This document shows, piece after piece, positions 1 to 12,066 of a DNA stretch of 64,000 bases. A program made the position numbers and the translations under genes. Each line of letters starts with the position of its first letter. Position 1 is the first letter of the stretch. This stretch comes from Loxodes magnus (taxonomy: Eukaryota; Ciliophora; Karyorelictea; Loxodida; Loxodidae): contig CAMPDV010000023.1 of NCBI GenBank assembly GCA_946699065.1, positions 1,240,001 to 1,304,000 of the forward strand, read 5' to 3'. Below the pieces are notes generated by a model. It was not told the origin of the DNA, made no database searches, and worked only from the letters and a program-made list of their open reading frames with translations.

Positions 1-954
1 TTTTATTCTTTTTTCGTTAATATATAAATAATAACTTAATCTTTTATTTTTTATTATTTATTTCTTCTTAGTCATTAATATATTTCGCTTTTTGGCTTAA
101 AAGTAAAAATTGATTTGCTGATATAATAATTTATTCTCCAAACTTCCCCTTTTCTTGTCTTTTATCTCTATAGTTGCTATTTTAAATATCATATTCAAAA
201 TCCGTTTCTTTCTTCAGAGCTTTCCAGCTCCTGAGGGATAAAATTCAGAATTCTTTCTTTCAATACCTAGAAGTTAATATTTTGCTGGATATTATTTCTT
301 ATTCTTTTTTGTCTTGGACATTTTCGTTATAAATGTAAATTATTTTTGCAAGCATAGGACTTTTTCTTGTTTTATTAATTTTTTTTCTTGTTTTTCTATT
401 TCCAGATGTTAATTTTTAAAATTCTATAAATATTTTTCAATTTTTTGGAATCTTGAATCTAATTCTAATCAATTTTTATCATCTTGCTCTCTCATTATTC
501 TAATATCATTTTCCAATCTTGTCATTCATACATAGACTACGGCTTTAGATCTTCAGTCTAAAGCATGGACCTCATCATCATCTTCATACTTTATGAGATT
601 TTGACTCATTTCGAGCATTTTTTCCTTCTACGAGTTTAAACCCATTTAAAATTTTATAATTTTTTTCTAAATTGAAATAGTAACTGTATTATCTATTAAA
701 ATTCATTATTCTATTTCAATATTAACTAAATAAAAGAATCAGAGTCTATATTGTATCATACTATATTTCTATGCTTATTTTTTATTTCTTAATTATTACT
801 TTCAGAAATTCAGTCGAATATTCATTTTTTCAATCGTCAAAGGACGCTTTGAGAGCTGTGTTAAATTTTCTGTCCATTATTTTTTCCTCAACTCTGGTTA
901 GTTCTTTGAAAGGAGGAAATAACTTAAAATTTTTAGCAAATATTATTTCTTCAT
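1..954 (-). CDS. coiled-coil protein, partial at left window edge
   Basis: Read with TAA/TAG as Gln and TGA as Trp, one minus-strand frame stays coding-like from the ATG at 954-952 to the window edge (318 codons, no end seen). The most convincing part lies at about 640-60, with an acidic KYEDDDEVHALDWRSKA stretch, then heptad-rich segments such as RLENDIRIMREQDDK and FQKIEKYLQNF, then a very basic C-terminal part rich in KK and KR. I see no catalytic motif and do not recognise the family. A second possible start is the ATG before GLNSQKEKMLEMSQ. It lies 264 bases downstream of a degenerate gag-like ORF on the same strand, so it may be the second ORF of the same mobile element or an ordinary host gene; no reverse transcriptase or integrase motif is visible in the part present. 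Coding status is fairly sure, function unknown. Confidence 0.6.
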
Positions 955-1217
955 AATAATAGATTAATGTGGTATCACCTTTAATAGGTTCACACAAATA
1001 ATGATGTTAATATTATTAGATTTAATCCCATACAGATTTCAATCTAGCTTGCTTTACATGTAATTTTTCTCTCTTTTCCAACTCTTCTTCCATGAGATCC
1101 AATAATTATTCGTTTGTGAATAATAAAAATATTTTAATTTTACTAAATCTTTTTAATTTGATGTATCTTGAAATATACTTAAATACAATAAGAAAATTCA
1201 ATTAATTTAAACGAAAT

Positions 1218-2255
1218 TCAAACATTTCTATCGATTAGTGCGTTTTTATTACTCTTAAATGAATCTATGGATACTTAAATTAAATGATGTCCTTTCAATT
1301 TGCATAGGCAGCAGATAAAATTTAAACGGTACTGTATTCTCATTTTGTTCCCGTTTAGGTCTATTACTTCTGATATCCTCTTTACTTCGTCTATATCCTT
1401 TAAATCTAGGTACACTACACTGCTACCTGTTAGCATTGTAGTGTTTGGGTATGTATGCTATACCTCTCCTGTAGATTTTCCATATTGTCTCATTTTCTCC
1501 ATTACTTCTTTCATGTTTGAATATTCGTTTATTATGAAATATACTAAAAGTTAATGAATGTCAAAGTATTTTAATTAGTTTCTTGCTTAGATAGGAATTC
1601 TTACACCATTGAATGTTCATTCCCTGAATTAAACGAACTGCTAACATCTTTCTTAATTATTAAAGACCAAATATACTATTACGTTTTATTTAACGATTTA
1701 CTTGGCCACTGCTGGTCTGTACTCGCTCCATATTTGATTCCTAAAAACTTGTATCACTTTTTAGACTATGACTTTTTTCTCTACTAAATCAGTATTTTCA
1801 AGATTTTGGTTAAAATAAACTGCAACCATCATATCTGATAGATTAACGTAGGCATTTTAGTAGACTCTTATCATTTGTTTTAAGGGACATTTGCTGAAAT
1901 AAGTTGCTTATTCTTTTATTAAATTATTGCTTAGGTTGTGTACTTTTATTATCACTTCATTCCTTTCTTATTTTATGCTCCTCCTTTTAGTAAAATCTGT
2001 CCAATCATAGATATATTGATATCCTTTTTCCGTTGAGTTTATTATTATATCATGTTTCTTCGATCAGTGAATTTGGTTCAGTATAATCTGAAAGCTTGGG
2101 TTATGAATCTGGTTTCCATCTGTAATAAAGAAGGTTGGGCTAATTAAAATGAAGACGTAGTAGAAGAAAGTGCTACAGGTTTTCTCTCCTTCTTTGAGAA
2201 GGTAGTATAAAAACCCTTCCTGAAGCTAACAATTTTTTAATATATAATAAATTGT
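1218..2255 (-). pseudogene. degenerate gag-like ORF with RRM-like segments and an imperfect zinc knuckle
   Basis: The 5' end (about 2250-2170) encodes VSFRKGFYTTFSKKERKP, homologous in the same frame to MASFLEVFLTTYSEQKRKP at 19219 (+); here the ATG is replaced by ATT. Downstream the best frame shifts by about 2040, then runs to TGA at 1220-1218 through segments resembling RNA-binding folds (VYLVFNNQERCQQFVQF, VVYLDLKDIDEVKRISEVID) and ends with CCLCKLKGHH, a CX2CX3GH knuckle core lacking the final Cys. An ATG at 2119 (METRFITQAFR) is in the upstream frame. I infer a decayed nucleic-acid-binding ORF1/gag-type protein of a mobile element. No polymerase is seen. The frame change could also be a small intron, but no suitable GT-AG pair is evident. 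Confidence 0.5.
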
Positions 2256-3986
2256 TAATGCAGGTATTTTTGGTTTAAGCTATTAATTTTTACAAATTTT
2301 ACAGGAAGTAATCGGAAAGATTGCCAACTATGTCCTAACAGCATATATATTCAAAGAAATGTCTAAACGTGTCTTTTCCTATACATTTGTAGTTAATTTT
2401 TCACAAATAATGACGTAAATGTAAGTCATATTGAAAACTATATGAATAAGTTCATAACTTAGAGATTTTGTCAAGGTAGCGGCTGAATCATTTTAAGCAA
2501 ACTAAAAGCTATTATAATTAGTTTGTTTTAAATAAGAGTCAAATAAAATAATTGTAAGCAATATCAAATTATAAATGCTTGGGCTCAATTACTTATAATG
2601 CCTTTACTTAAAAATTATCGATTTTTAAGATATAAAGTACGTCTTATATCATCGAATGAAAGATATCCTTATTTTTATAGCTTTAATTCCTTATTTTTAA
2701 TATTATTATTTTATATTCGTCTACTCTCTTTTGCACTCAAAAAGCAAAGCTTATCTTAACTTCATTTTTTGAATGATTCTTTTGCTAAGTGTATGAAACA
2801 GAAAAACTACTAATTCATTAATTATTAGTCTAGCTTTATGAATAAATTAAAATTCTTATTAAGAAAATATCTAAAAATAATAAAAAAAAGAAATAGCAAG
2901 TTTGAATTATATTAGATGTATCACTTTAAAAAGTAAGTATGATATAATAAACTAATTACTATAAAATCCTTTATATTTTCCTCTTTCATTTTATTTTTTT
3001 CTCGGAATATGGGAGAGAAAATTTTAGGCTAGAAGATAAATATTTATAAAAAAGTCTATTTGGTTTTAATTTATGAAGAATTAAAATTATTAGCTATTCC
3101 TTTAAAAAATCATTTGCTCTAGAGTAAAAGACTAAGCTAGCTTTACTCAGTTACCTTAATTTATAAATTTTAAAATATTTTTATATATATAATATCTCTT
3201 CTATGATCAATCTAATAGCGAAAAGATATTTCATTAAATTTCGTAAGGAAGGGCTTTAAAATTTATTGTATTATCTTTAGTAAATTAAGTTTATATAGAT
3301 ACATCTTAATATTCAGTTATATTTGAGTTGATAATCTATTAAACATTATTATTTTAGAAAACTTTCTATTTAGTTATTTAATTAGCTTACGAATAATTGA
3401 ATTAAAGTTAAAAGCTTTTAAATAATTTATTTCTTAAAATAAGTTTTACATACTTAAAGCTATTTATTAGGACTAATGAAAGTTATGATATAAACTAGAA
3501 ATTACAATGATAATTGTATAATTTCTAGATATATTGATTAATATGCTTAAGCAAATAATTTTAAATCTAAGTCTTAAATTAGATTTAATTTGGTAGAAGA
3601 GTAATTTAAATAAAGCTTTAATAATAATAAGAATATAAGCTAAATTTTAATTTATTTTAGTATATTCCTTCAATTAAATTAGATTATTATATTATACTAA
3701 ATGTCTTCTATTATTAGGTTTAGTTAAATTAAGATAAATAAAGAAAATAGAAAAGTATTTAAGCTATTTAATAGGCTAATATTAATAATTTAGTATATCT
3801 TTTATAAGTAATCAATGGATGATTTAATAAATAAACAATGCTTTTTAATATTTGTTTCTGTTATTTTAATAAATGGAGAGCATTTAATAGAAAAAATTTA
3901 TCTCAAAGTAGCTAACTTAAATTCTGTGCTTGAAGAAGCAGCTTAAATAGAAAAATTCTTCATGCTTTTTAAGTATAATTCCTTTG
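2256..3986. other. gene-poor AT-rich stretch
   Basis: Homogeneous AT-rich DNA with many TTTAAA, TAATTA and AAGCTT words. I see no richer pocket, no recognisable protein motif on either strand and no tandem array. Confidence 0.5.
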
Positions 3987-4661
3987 ATGATATATAAATA
4001 CGAGATTTGTCCAAATTTTATAGATCGAAAACCCGATTTTCTAAAGACAAGAGATTAATATTTTACTATTTTGTTTAATGGAGATGAAGTAAAAGATTAA
4101 GAGTCTTTAACTATCAAAAATAAATGAAAAAAGTTACATTCTCATAAATTTTATAAGTATGATAAAAGAGATAATTAATCAAATTGAGTTATATCTCATA
4201 CCTAAAGTTCATTATATGATGGATCAAAATGAAGAATTCTTCCCATTCCTGGAAATAACAGACTTTATCACATTTATTTTCATGGTGATGATGAAAGACT
4301 TTAAAGAGGTGACGGTGATATATATGGAATGAGAGGATACTAATTGTAATGTGTAAGAGAATAGAATTAAGATATGGTAGATCAAAACACTACAAGAATT
4401 ATGATATGTCACCAAGGAAACAAATATGGAAATATTTGGAGAATTAAAAAGACTAAAGACTAGTTTTCCTATAAAATTATATGTGCAGGAGATTAAAATT
4501 TAGATAAAGGAGGAGATTTTTATAATGTAAAGGGATCAGAAATATGTATTTAAGTTATTCGATAGCTATATAGAGATGAGAATTCTTACTTTTTAGTAGC
4601 ATAAAAAAATGCAAAAAAGAAAAACCTTTGGATGTTTATGAGAAACCAAAAATAGTTTTGA
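3987..4661 (+). CDS. orphan protein, 224 aa, His/Asp/Gly-rich centre
   Basis: An ATG at 3987 (MIYKYEICPNFIDRKP) opens a frame of exactly 225 codons closing on TGA at 4659-4661, in a pocket clearly richer in G and C than its surroundings. TGA is used as Trp at three places (near WKKLHSH, WVISH and WRILPIPG), all at least 140 codons before the stop. The central part reads RLYHIYFHGDDERLQRGDGD then IYGMRGY, followed by RIMICHQGNKYGNIWRI and KIICAGDQNLDKGGDFYNV, and the end is basic (AQKNAKKKNLWMFMRNQKQF). The Gly/Asp/His spacing suggests a folded beta-rich domain, perhaps metal binding, but I cannot name the family. There is no signal peptide or membrane span. It has no close neighbours within 4 kb on either side that look co-regulated. 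Confidence 0.72.
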
Positions 4662-7600
4662 GAAATATATTAATCAAACTTAAAATTAATTTTTAATTTG
4701 AGATAAATAATTCTATTCTAAGTTTGCTAAGCTAACTTTAACTGAATTCTTTTATTTTATATCCTTCAATCTTATTTAAAATTATAAAATTTCTTAATTT
4801 CAAGCAGTTATGTAGAATTATAGCACTAAGCTATTTTTCGCTAATAATAGTTATAGTTATAAGGTTAAATATTTCCTTTTATTAATTGGATGATTAGACA
4901 TAACTAAAAGTATTATATGATTGTGACTTAGTTTTAAATATAGTTTGCTAATTAAATTATTAGAAAGTTTATTTTTTCTTTTAAGGAAATAAAAGGTAAA
5001 AGATATAGCATGGGATTAAAGAGCAAAATAATAAATAAGTAAATATATGAATAAAAATAAATAAATACAAAGAAATTATATTTAATAATATCTTAATAAA
5101 ATACACTATATTTATTATATTCTATTATATTCAAAACTTAAAAGATAAAGCATGCTTATTACATTTACCAATTAAATCTTAATTATTTAATAAAATAACT
5201 TAAATAATAATTGGCAGCATAAAGTCTTTGAATTATTAAAGTTATATAATAATTAAATTAAATATTCATTATGGAAAATTTATATCATAATATTTATTTA
5301 AGTTTAAATTAGATTAAAGTGACAAAGCTAATTTAAATATTTTTATTTTATTAAATAAATAAGATAATTATTTATATATTTATATTAGATAATCTTCATT
5401 TATTTAATATAAAATTCACTAATCAACAAAAGATCAAATTTAAAATTTATTTTATTTGAAAAATTAAAGCAAATCTCACACCAATTCATTCTATCATACT
5501 CTTTAATGTTTTATTCAATTTTATATGCGAAACGAGCATCTTCACAAAGCTTTCATAATAAGTTATTATTATTATTATTTAAAAGCAGAAATTCTCAGAA
5601 ATTTTTTTTAACTTTTATCTAATTTACTCAATAGAGATACTTTAATTTCTATTCTCATACATTTATTTATTATTAAGAAGAAAATTGAAAGGAGGAATTT
5701 AATTAGTTTTTAAGACAAAATATAAAAAGCTTAACATTTAATCAGTTCTAGAAACTGTAAAAAATTTATTTGATTTAATTACTTAAATATACTAAGCTCT
5801 TTTTTATAATTAATTTAAAAGAGGGAAACTTTGCCTCTAATATTAAAAATAAAGTTTAGCTATAAGATATAACTATATATGAGTGCGTCTAACTTTAAAT
5901 TTTACCTTCTTTCTTATTTATTTTAAGACAATCTCTTTGAACTATATTGCTGCTTTCTTTTATTAGAAATAACTTTTAGATATTAATTTATTTCATGATT
6001 AATTAAAAATAAGCAACTACATTTATTTTAAGCATAGAATGATTTATGAAATTTTAAATTGGTTTAAATATTTTAAAATAATTAAAAAAGTATTAATATA
6101 GAAGTTAAAGATACTTCAGCTTTAATAAAATTAAATTAAAAAATATAGAAATGCTATAAAAGAAGGAGATAAGGAATAATAATTAAGAATGGAATAAAGA
6201 TTAAACTACATAGCTATTTATTGTATTAATAATAAAGATTTAATATTCTTAATAAGTTCAAAGCTTTTATTTATAGATTTCCTTATTGTTAGGAATTAAT
6301 TTTAATTTAATTCTTAGATTCATAAAACTTTAAATTTTCTAGATTCATAGATATAGTTAGATTATGTTTTTATATTGCTTTAAGTTTTATTATTTCCCAA
6401 GTATTGAAATATAGTTAGCGGATAGCTTAAAATAAAATATATCTCTTTTCTAAAGTAGAAGGTAAAATAAATATTATACAAATGAAGATGATTTACAAGG
6501 AACAAAAAATCTTAAACTTTCATTCTGGATTTATGATAATTATAATTATTTAAATCTAAACAACCATCATTTTCTTTTATTCGTTATCTTATTAGCATAT
6601 TTGTCAAAAATTTAATTATCTAAAATTTACTATAAAATAGCAGAGTCACTTATTTAAAAAAAGCTAAGATTATATGCTGGGGAAGATTTAAATAGATTTA
6701 AAATTATTCTAAATGAATTTTATAAAATAATAATTTTAAATAAGATGAAGATGCATTGCCAAGTTTCTTTTTTTTAATTAGAGCTTTAATTATTTAAGCA
6801 TCTAATTACATAATTTTCAAAGCGGAAGTTTTTTTAAATCTTAAAATATCAAGCTAGATTAAAATAGATTTATAGCATCATAAAATAAATTAAAGAATTT
6901 ATTAGAAGGAAGTGAGATAGCTAGTCATATCAAATATTATAATAAAGTATTAAATCAGTAGCTAATATTTCAGAGCTACTCAGAAAAGACATTTGGATAT
7001 TTTAATAAGTGGCTTATTTCTTTTAATATATTCAAGTTTTCAAACTTTCTTCTAAATTTCTAAATAAATAGAAATAGATTTAATCTGATTTATTTCATTT
7101 CTAATTCAGTCAAGGAAAATATAACTTTAGTTAAATAATAAATATTTCTGAGATAACTATAATGTTTATTTACGTTTTACCCAAATAAAATTAAAATTTC
7201 TCTAATAATTCTTAATCTTTTAATATAAGCTTGAAACTTAATTTATTACTTAAGAACAAATTAACTTTATAAAATATCCTAGATACAACTTTTTTATATA
7301 TAGTCCTTTTTGTAAATTCTATTTAATTATGCTCTCTAAAGATAAGGAGCAAACATTTAGAAGTTATAGAGAGTAAGCTACAAAAGCACTAATTTTAAAA
7401 TATTTTTTACTAAAAGTTTCATTCCTACTATAATTTAATTTTTTGCCTTTAAAGAAATAAAATAAAAAAATTAAACTTAGATACTTATAATTTTAAAAAG
7501 TAATTGAAAGAAAAATAAAGATTCTTGAATAAGAAAAGAATAGATTGATAGTAAAAGAAGGAATCAATTGTAAATTAATTAAATTATACAACAATTTCAG

Positions 7601-9481
7601 AAATACTCTTAATGAAATCAATAGTTATTCAAAATAAATGTTTTTAAATCATTTTATATATAAAAGAGATAATTAGAGAACTCAAGAACTATTTAAATTC
7701 ATTAGTTAAATGAAATTTAGCACTAGTCTAATTCTTTACTATAAATAAATAGAGATTATAGCTTGAAAACTTGAATTGCTATAATCCTTTTATTATTCAA
7801 AATGCTTTAAGCAATTTTTTAATTTTACCTAATTTAATTTTCTAATTCTATAAAATAGCTAGTTAATAACTATAATTCTTAATAAATGCTTGATTTTTTT
7901 AAAATAATATATCCTTTTGGAGCCTATATTAGCTTTTAAAATTAGTTAAGAGCAATAATTACAATTTATAGAGCAAATCTGGAAAATAAGTTTATATTAT
8001 ATGAAGAAGAGATTATAAGTCTTTTCATTTTATAATAAATTTACCTTCTCTTAAAATGAATAAATAAATGAATTTTATAAAATCACTTTAATTTATTAAC
8101 CTTCAGTTGTCTTATTAACTTAAACTCTTAACTTATTGCAAAAATTAAAATAGTTAGTTTTTAGTATTCTGGAGAATATGAGAAAGAAATTACTCTCTAA
8201 TTTCTATATTAAAGAAATATTCAAATTTAAACAAAAATAAATAAGGAAAATAACTAAAAATACAAGTTTAGAAGAAGCTTGAGTAACTAAGTAACAACTT
8301 AATGAGGATATATACATTTGAAGTAGCTATACTAATAAGATAATTAAATTAAATAAGCAACAAAATTAGCTAATATAGATAAAAATAATAATAGATTGTA
8401 TTTTAAGCTTTGGTTACAATGATAAAATTTAGAAATATTTAAATTTATTAAATTTAATAAAAATTTGCTAAAAAGAGAAAAGTGCAGATGATATATAATC
8501 TAAGAAGGAAAAAGAGAAAAATATTAAATTATTTAAATTTAAAAATTAAAGGGAACTTTATATTTTAAAGCCTCATTAATATTATATAGTTATTAGTAAA
8601 TAAATGCTTGATAATTTGAATTTAATTGTTAAATTTTATTTGATTCTTAGAGATAATTTTCAAATTTAGAAAAATACTTAAAGTTTGCATACACTTAAAT
8701 TTTTATAAATTAAATTAAATATTTCAAAGGTTGAAAGAACTAATGTAGAGATCTGAAAAACTATTAGAGTGCTATCTAACTTTTGCATAAATCAATAAAA
8801 TTAGAATTTAATAACTTTTGCTTTATAAACAAAAAAGTGTATGATCTTTAGCATAATATTTAATCTATTGATAAGTTTAAGCTTTTTAATATTGGTTTTA
8901 TTAAATCCTCATTAACACATTTAATCTATAAAAAGTCAAAATATCTTATGGAATTAAAATAGAATAACCTGCTTTAAATTACTTATATACTTTAAAATCT
9001 TTCTTTATATAATTTAATTATTTTTCTTAGTTTTATTTCTGCTTTTATCTAAAATAGCAGAATATTAGACAACTTAAATTACTTTAACAGCATATTTCCA
9101 TTGCTTTATATTTTTAGATTAAGATATACTGAGTATTTATACTTGACGAATCTGTTTAAGACATATGATTTTTATTTCAAATCATTCAATCAAGCTTTGC
9201 TTCTTACACTATAATTCACTTATAAAAGGATAAAATTTTTCGAGGCGAAATTATTATCACAACAATGAAACTTTTAAATAAGCAGCATAACTTAAGCCTA
9301 GGCATTTATTGTATCCCTTTTTATCGAAATAAAAATTAGCAATACCAATTTTATACCTATTTAGTAACTTTACTCTTAGTTCTTTAGACTTAAATAAGAA
9401 TATAAAATGGCAAATGACTTGATATATTAAGAATAGCATGATTAATGGCTATGGAGAATAAACAAGGAGAATTTAACAGTA
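4662..9481. other. long gene-poor AT-rich stretch
   Basis: Nearly 5 kb of strongly AT-rich DNA. I see short runs such as TTATTATTATTATTT near 5565 but no coding-like pocket, RNA gene or long repeat. Small exons in AT-rich frames could be missed because no frame is closed by TAA or TAG here. Confidence 0.45.
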
Positions 9482-11044
9482 ATGAATTAGAAAAATATTC
9501 TTTAAAACAAGTACAAACGATTCGTATAGGCTTTTAAGAAGTCGTAGAAAGATAATCAAATTCCTGATGTTTTGTCTTCACGCTTTGGAATTTCAGTTGA
9601 TTACTCTCGATAAAATGTGTTCCTTAATAAATTAACTTACAAAAATTAACGAAAATATATTGACAAGAGTTTTGATTTTGGAGTTAAGAAGTAGAATTTA
9701 CAAATTTTAGATAAAGAACTTACTTAAGAAGGGTTAACAAGCAGAGTAAAAAGCAAAGACAGAGAGGATAAAACTTTTTGGATCAACTAACAAAAAAAAT
9801 TAAATGAAAGACTTTTAAAAAATAGTATAAAAGGATTTTTAAAGAATGAATCTAATGTCAAAAGTTCTAAGATTAATAATACAATCAGTAGTGAGGTAGA
9901 ATAAAAAATTATATCTCTTTAGAGAAAAGATTTCTAATCCCAAAATAAAATTCTAAAAACAGATTAAACTACTGTAAGATCAAACCTTTTCAATGTTTTA
10001 AATAAAAACTTGAAAAATTAGAATTTTTATGACTATATACTGAAACAAGAAAATATTAACTAAATAAAGCCACCTTATCAAAATAATTTCACTAGTAGAA
10101 CCACATGAATGCCTACAGATTAATCTTTAAGCAAAGAGAAGTAATAAAATAACAGAGTATAGTGACTAGATAATTTGAACAGCAACAGTATAACCAAAAC
10201 TTTAAAAAGCGGTGAAACACCTATTTAAATATTGAGAGGAAAGTCCTAGAATTAGAATCGATAATTTATATAGAAAAGTAGAAATTCCAAGTCTAAAAGA
10301 AATGAATAGTCATTAATAATTTAAAAGATATTCGTTTAAATTATCATTATCTCTTTAAATTTGATAAGACTTTAACTTTAAGTTTAATAAAGCAAATCTA
10401 CTTTTATTACCATAGAAAACTAAAGTTCCTTAACTTAAAGAACCTATATTTATTTATAATTTCATTAGCGTTCTATTTAAACAATTATCAACTTAAGTAT
10501 AACTTAGCCCTATAAAAATAAGAAATTATATAAAAGGTTGTTCTAAAATAAAAGTGGAGAAAAGGATACTTTACCAGAATTGATAATCTTATATATTTAA
10601 CAAGAATTGGTCTAGCAAGTATTTGTTATGCTTATTATAATTGTTTACTTAAATAAAAACTAAGTTTTATTAATGAATTCTTATTCCTCTAAGTAGAAAT
10701 TTAGTTATATTCTACTAAATTTTTAATATTAGTCCCTATGATTTTATTTAATAATAAGTAAGTTGTAAATTTAAAAAGTTACTAAGTATATATAAGCACT
10801 TAATCAAGTTTGAGTTATTAGATATATCAGTATACATATTTAAGTTTATACAAAATGTTTTCAATGGGCACTTTTGACTTTTTCATAGTTAATAAATTTA
10901 AATGAAACTCATCAAGTCTAATGGAGACTATATTTGAATGAAAGAATTATAGTATAAGATGTATAAGCTAATATAGTCTAAATAGCCAACTAAAAATAGC
11001 ATTTCTTTCTTCTTTTTGAAATTGATTAAAAGGCTATTAGATGA
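9482..11044 (+). CDS. orphan protein, Asn/Ser/Lys/Gln-rich N-terminus, uncertain hydrophobic 3' exon(s)
   Basis: ATG at 9482 begins MNQKNILQNKYKRFVQAFKK and continues in one frame to about 10270 through clearly coding sequence (IPDVLSSRFGISVDYSRQNV; TFWINQQKKLNERLLKN; GLTSRVKSKDREDK), a low-complexity polar protein with Trp at TGA (TTWMPTDQ, RVQWLDN). After QNRQFIQK the best-looking frame changes; a GT-AG interval at about 10274-10305 (32 nt, or its 14-nt 5' part) would join it to KDIRLNYHYLFKFDKT and then membrane-like segments (NLYLFIISLAFYLNNYQ). The 3' end is not settled: another frame gives RLYLNERIIVQDVQANIVQ and a TGA at 11042-11044, while TGA codons at 10898 and 11077 are alternatives. 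Function is unknown. It might be one transcription unit with the next gene. Confidence 0.5.
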
Positions 11045-11484
11045 ATTCTTAGTTAAAATTCATTAGCTTTATAATTTGACTCTTATACCCTTAATTTATT
11101 TAATTTCTTCTTATTTAAATGTCCTAATCAATGATAGCTCTTGGTACTATATATCCATTTTTAAACCTCATAATACAATCTCATTTAATTTAAAACAAAT
11201 AAGCACTTATATACACTTAAAGTTCAAAATTAGTTTAATAACGCAAAAGTATTTCAAAAGTTTTAATTAATAGTTAAAATAAATCTATATATCCATTCAT
11301 TTTTGTACTATCATTTAAGATAGAGAGCACTAGTATATTGTAACTAGTTTTAGTTTGATTTCAAAGAAATTTATGCAATAAACAGAGGTAAAATAATGAT
11401 TAAGCTAGAAAGTTATTAAAGTTTTATTTATAACTAAATGGAAAAATAATTTTCAGTAACAAATGTATTGCTTATTATAAAAAA

Positions 11485-12066
11485 ATGCTTCATGATTAAG
11501 GCTTTTAACGGGATGAGGAATACAAATAAGTTATGTCATAGTAAAAAAGACCTTGGATTTTATCTCCTTTTAAATAATATGAAATGAGGAGCGAGTTTGA
11601 TGTTTTAAAAAACTAATTAGCACCTAAGCTTAAGTTGTATGAAAGTTATAAATATAAAAGCAGGATGATTATGAATTAAAGGTATATCCACTACGAAAAA
11701 TATATAAGCGGGATGAAGAAAGAGAAAAGAGGTACTAATGAATAGTTGAGAGAAGAAATTAAATAGGAAATTCATTCAAGATTTATAGTAATGATGAGTA
11801 GCAATTGCGATAGGTATATTTCTGATGAGAAATTTGATACTGACTAGAGTAATTTTGCTAAGATTCTAAATTGTTCAAGGTAATATAAAGAAATAGTGTT
11901 TGTAAGTTGTGCTGTGTTTATCTGGTTTCTCCTCAACATGCAAGTTATTGCGAACAAAAGTCTAATCTAAACCTAAAATAAGTTAATTTATTTGTTAATT
12001 TAACAATCTCTATTTAGAGCTTTTAGTCCTTTCTCAAATTAATCATTTTTAGAAATAAAAGGATGA
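11485..12066 (+). CDS. orphan protein, 193 aa, basic helical with a C-terminal hydrophobic segment
   Basis: ATG at 11485 (MLHDQGFQRDEEYKQVMS) opens 194 codons ending on TGA at 12064-12066, inside a pocket richer in G/C than its flanks. The protein is charged and helical (QYEMRSEFDVLKNQLAPKLK; REEIKQEIHSRFIVMM) with a hydrophobic stretch near residue 145 (EIVFVSCAVFIWFLLNM) that could be a membrane anchor or buried helix. The same frame remains coding-like for about 40 codons upstream of the chosen ATG (LNGKIIFSNKCIAYYKK), so the real start or a splice acceptor may lie near 11390. No family is recognised. It follows the orphan at 9482 on the same strand. Confidence 0.6.

Noticed and set aside
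1300..1554. Plus-strand open frame of 84 codons in the standard code
   Set aside because: It is the antisense shadow of the minus-strand gag-like ORF, whose translation (TTMLTGSSVVYLDLKDIDEV) is far more protein-like.
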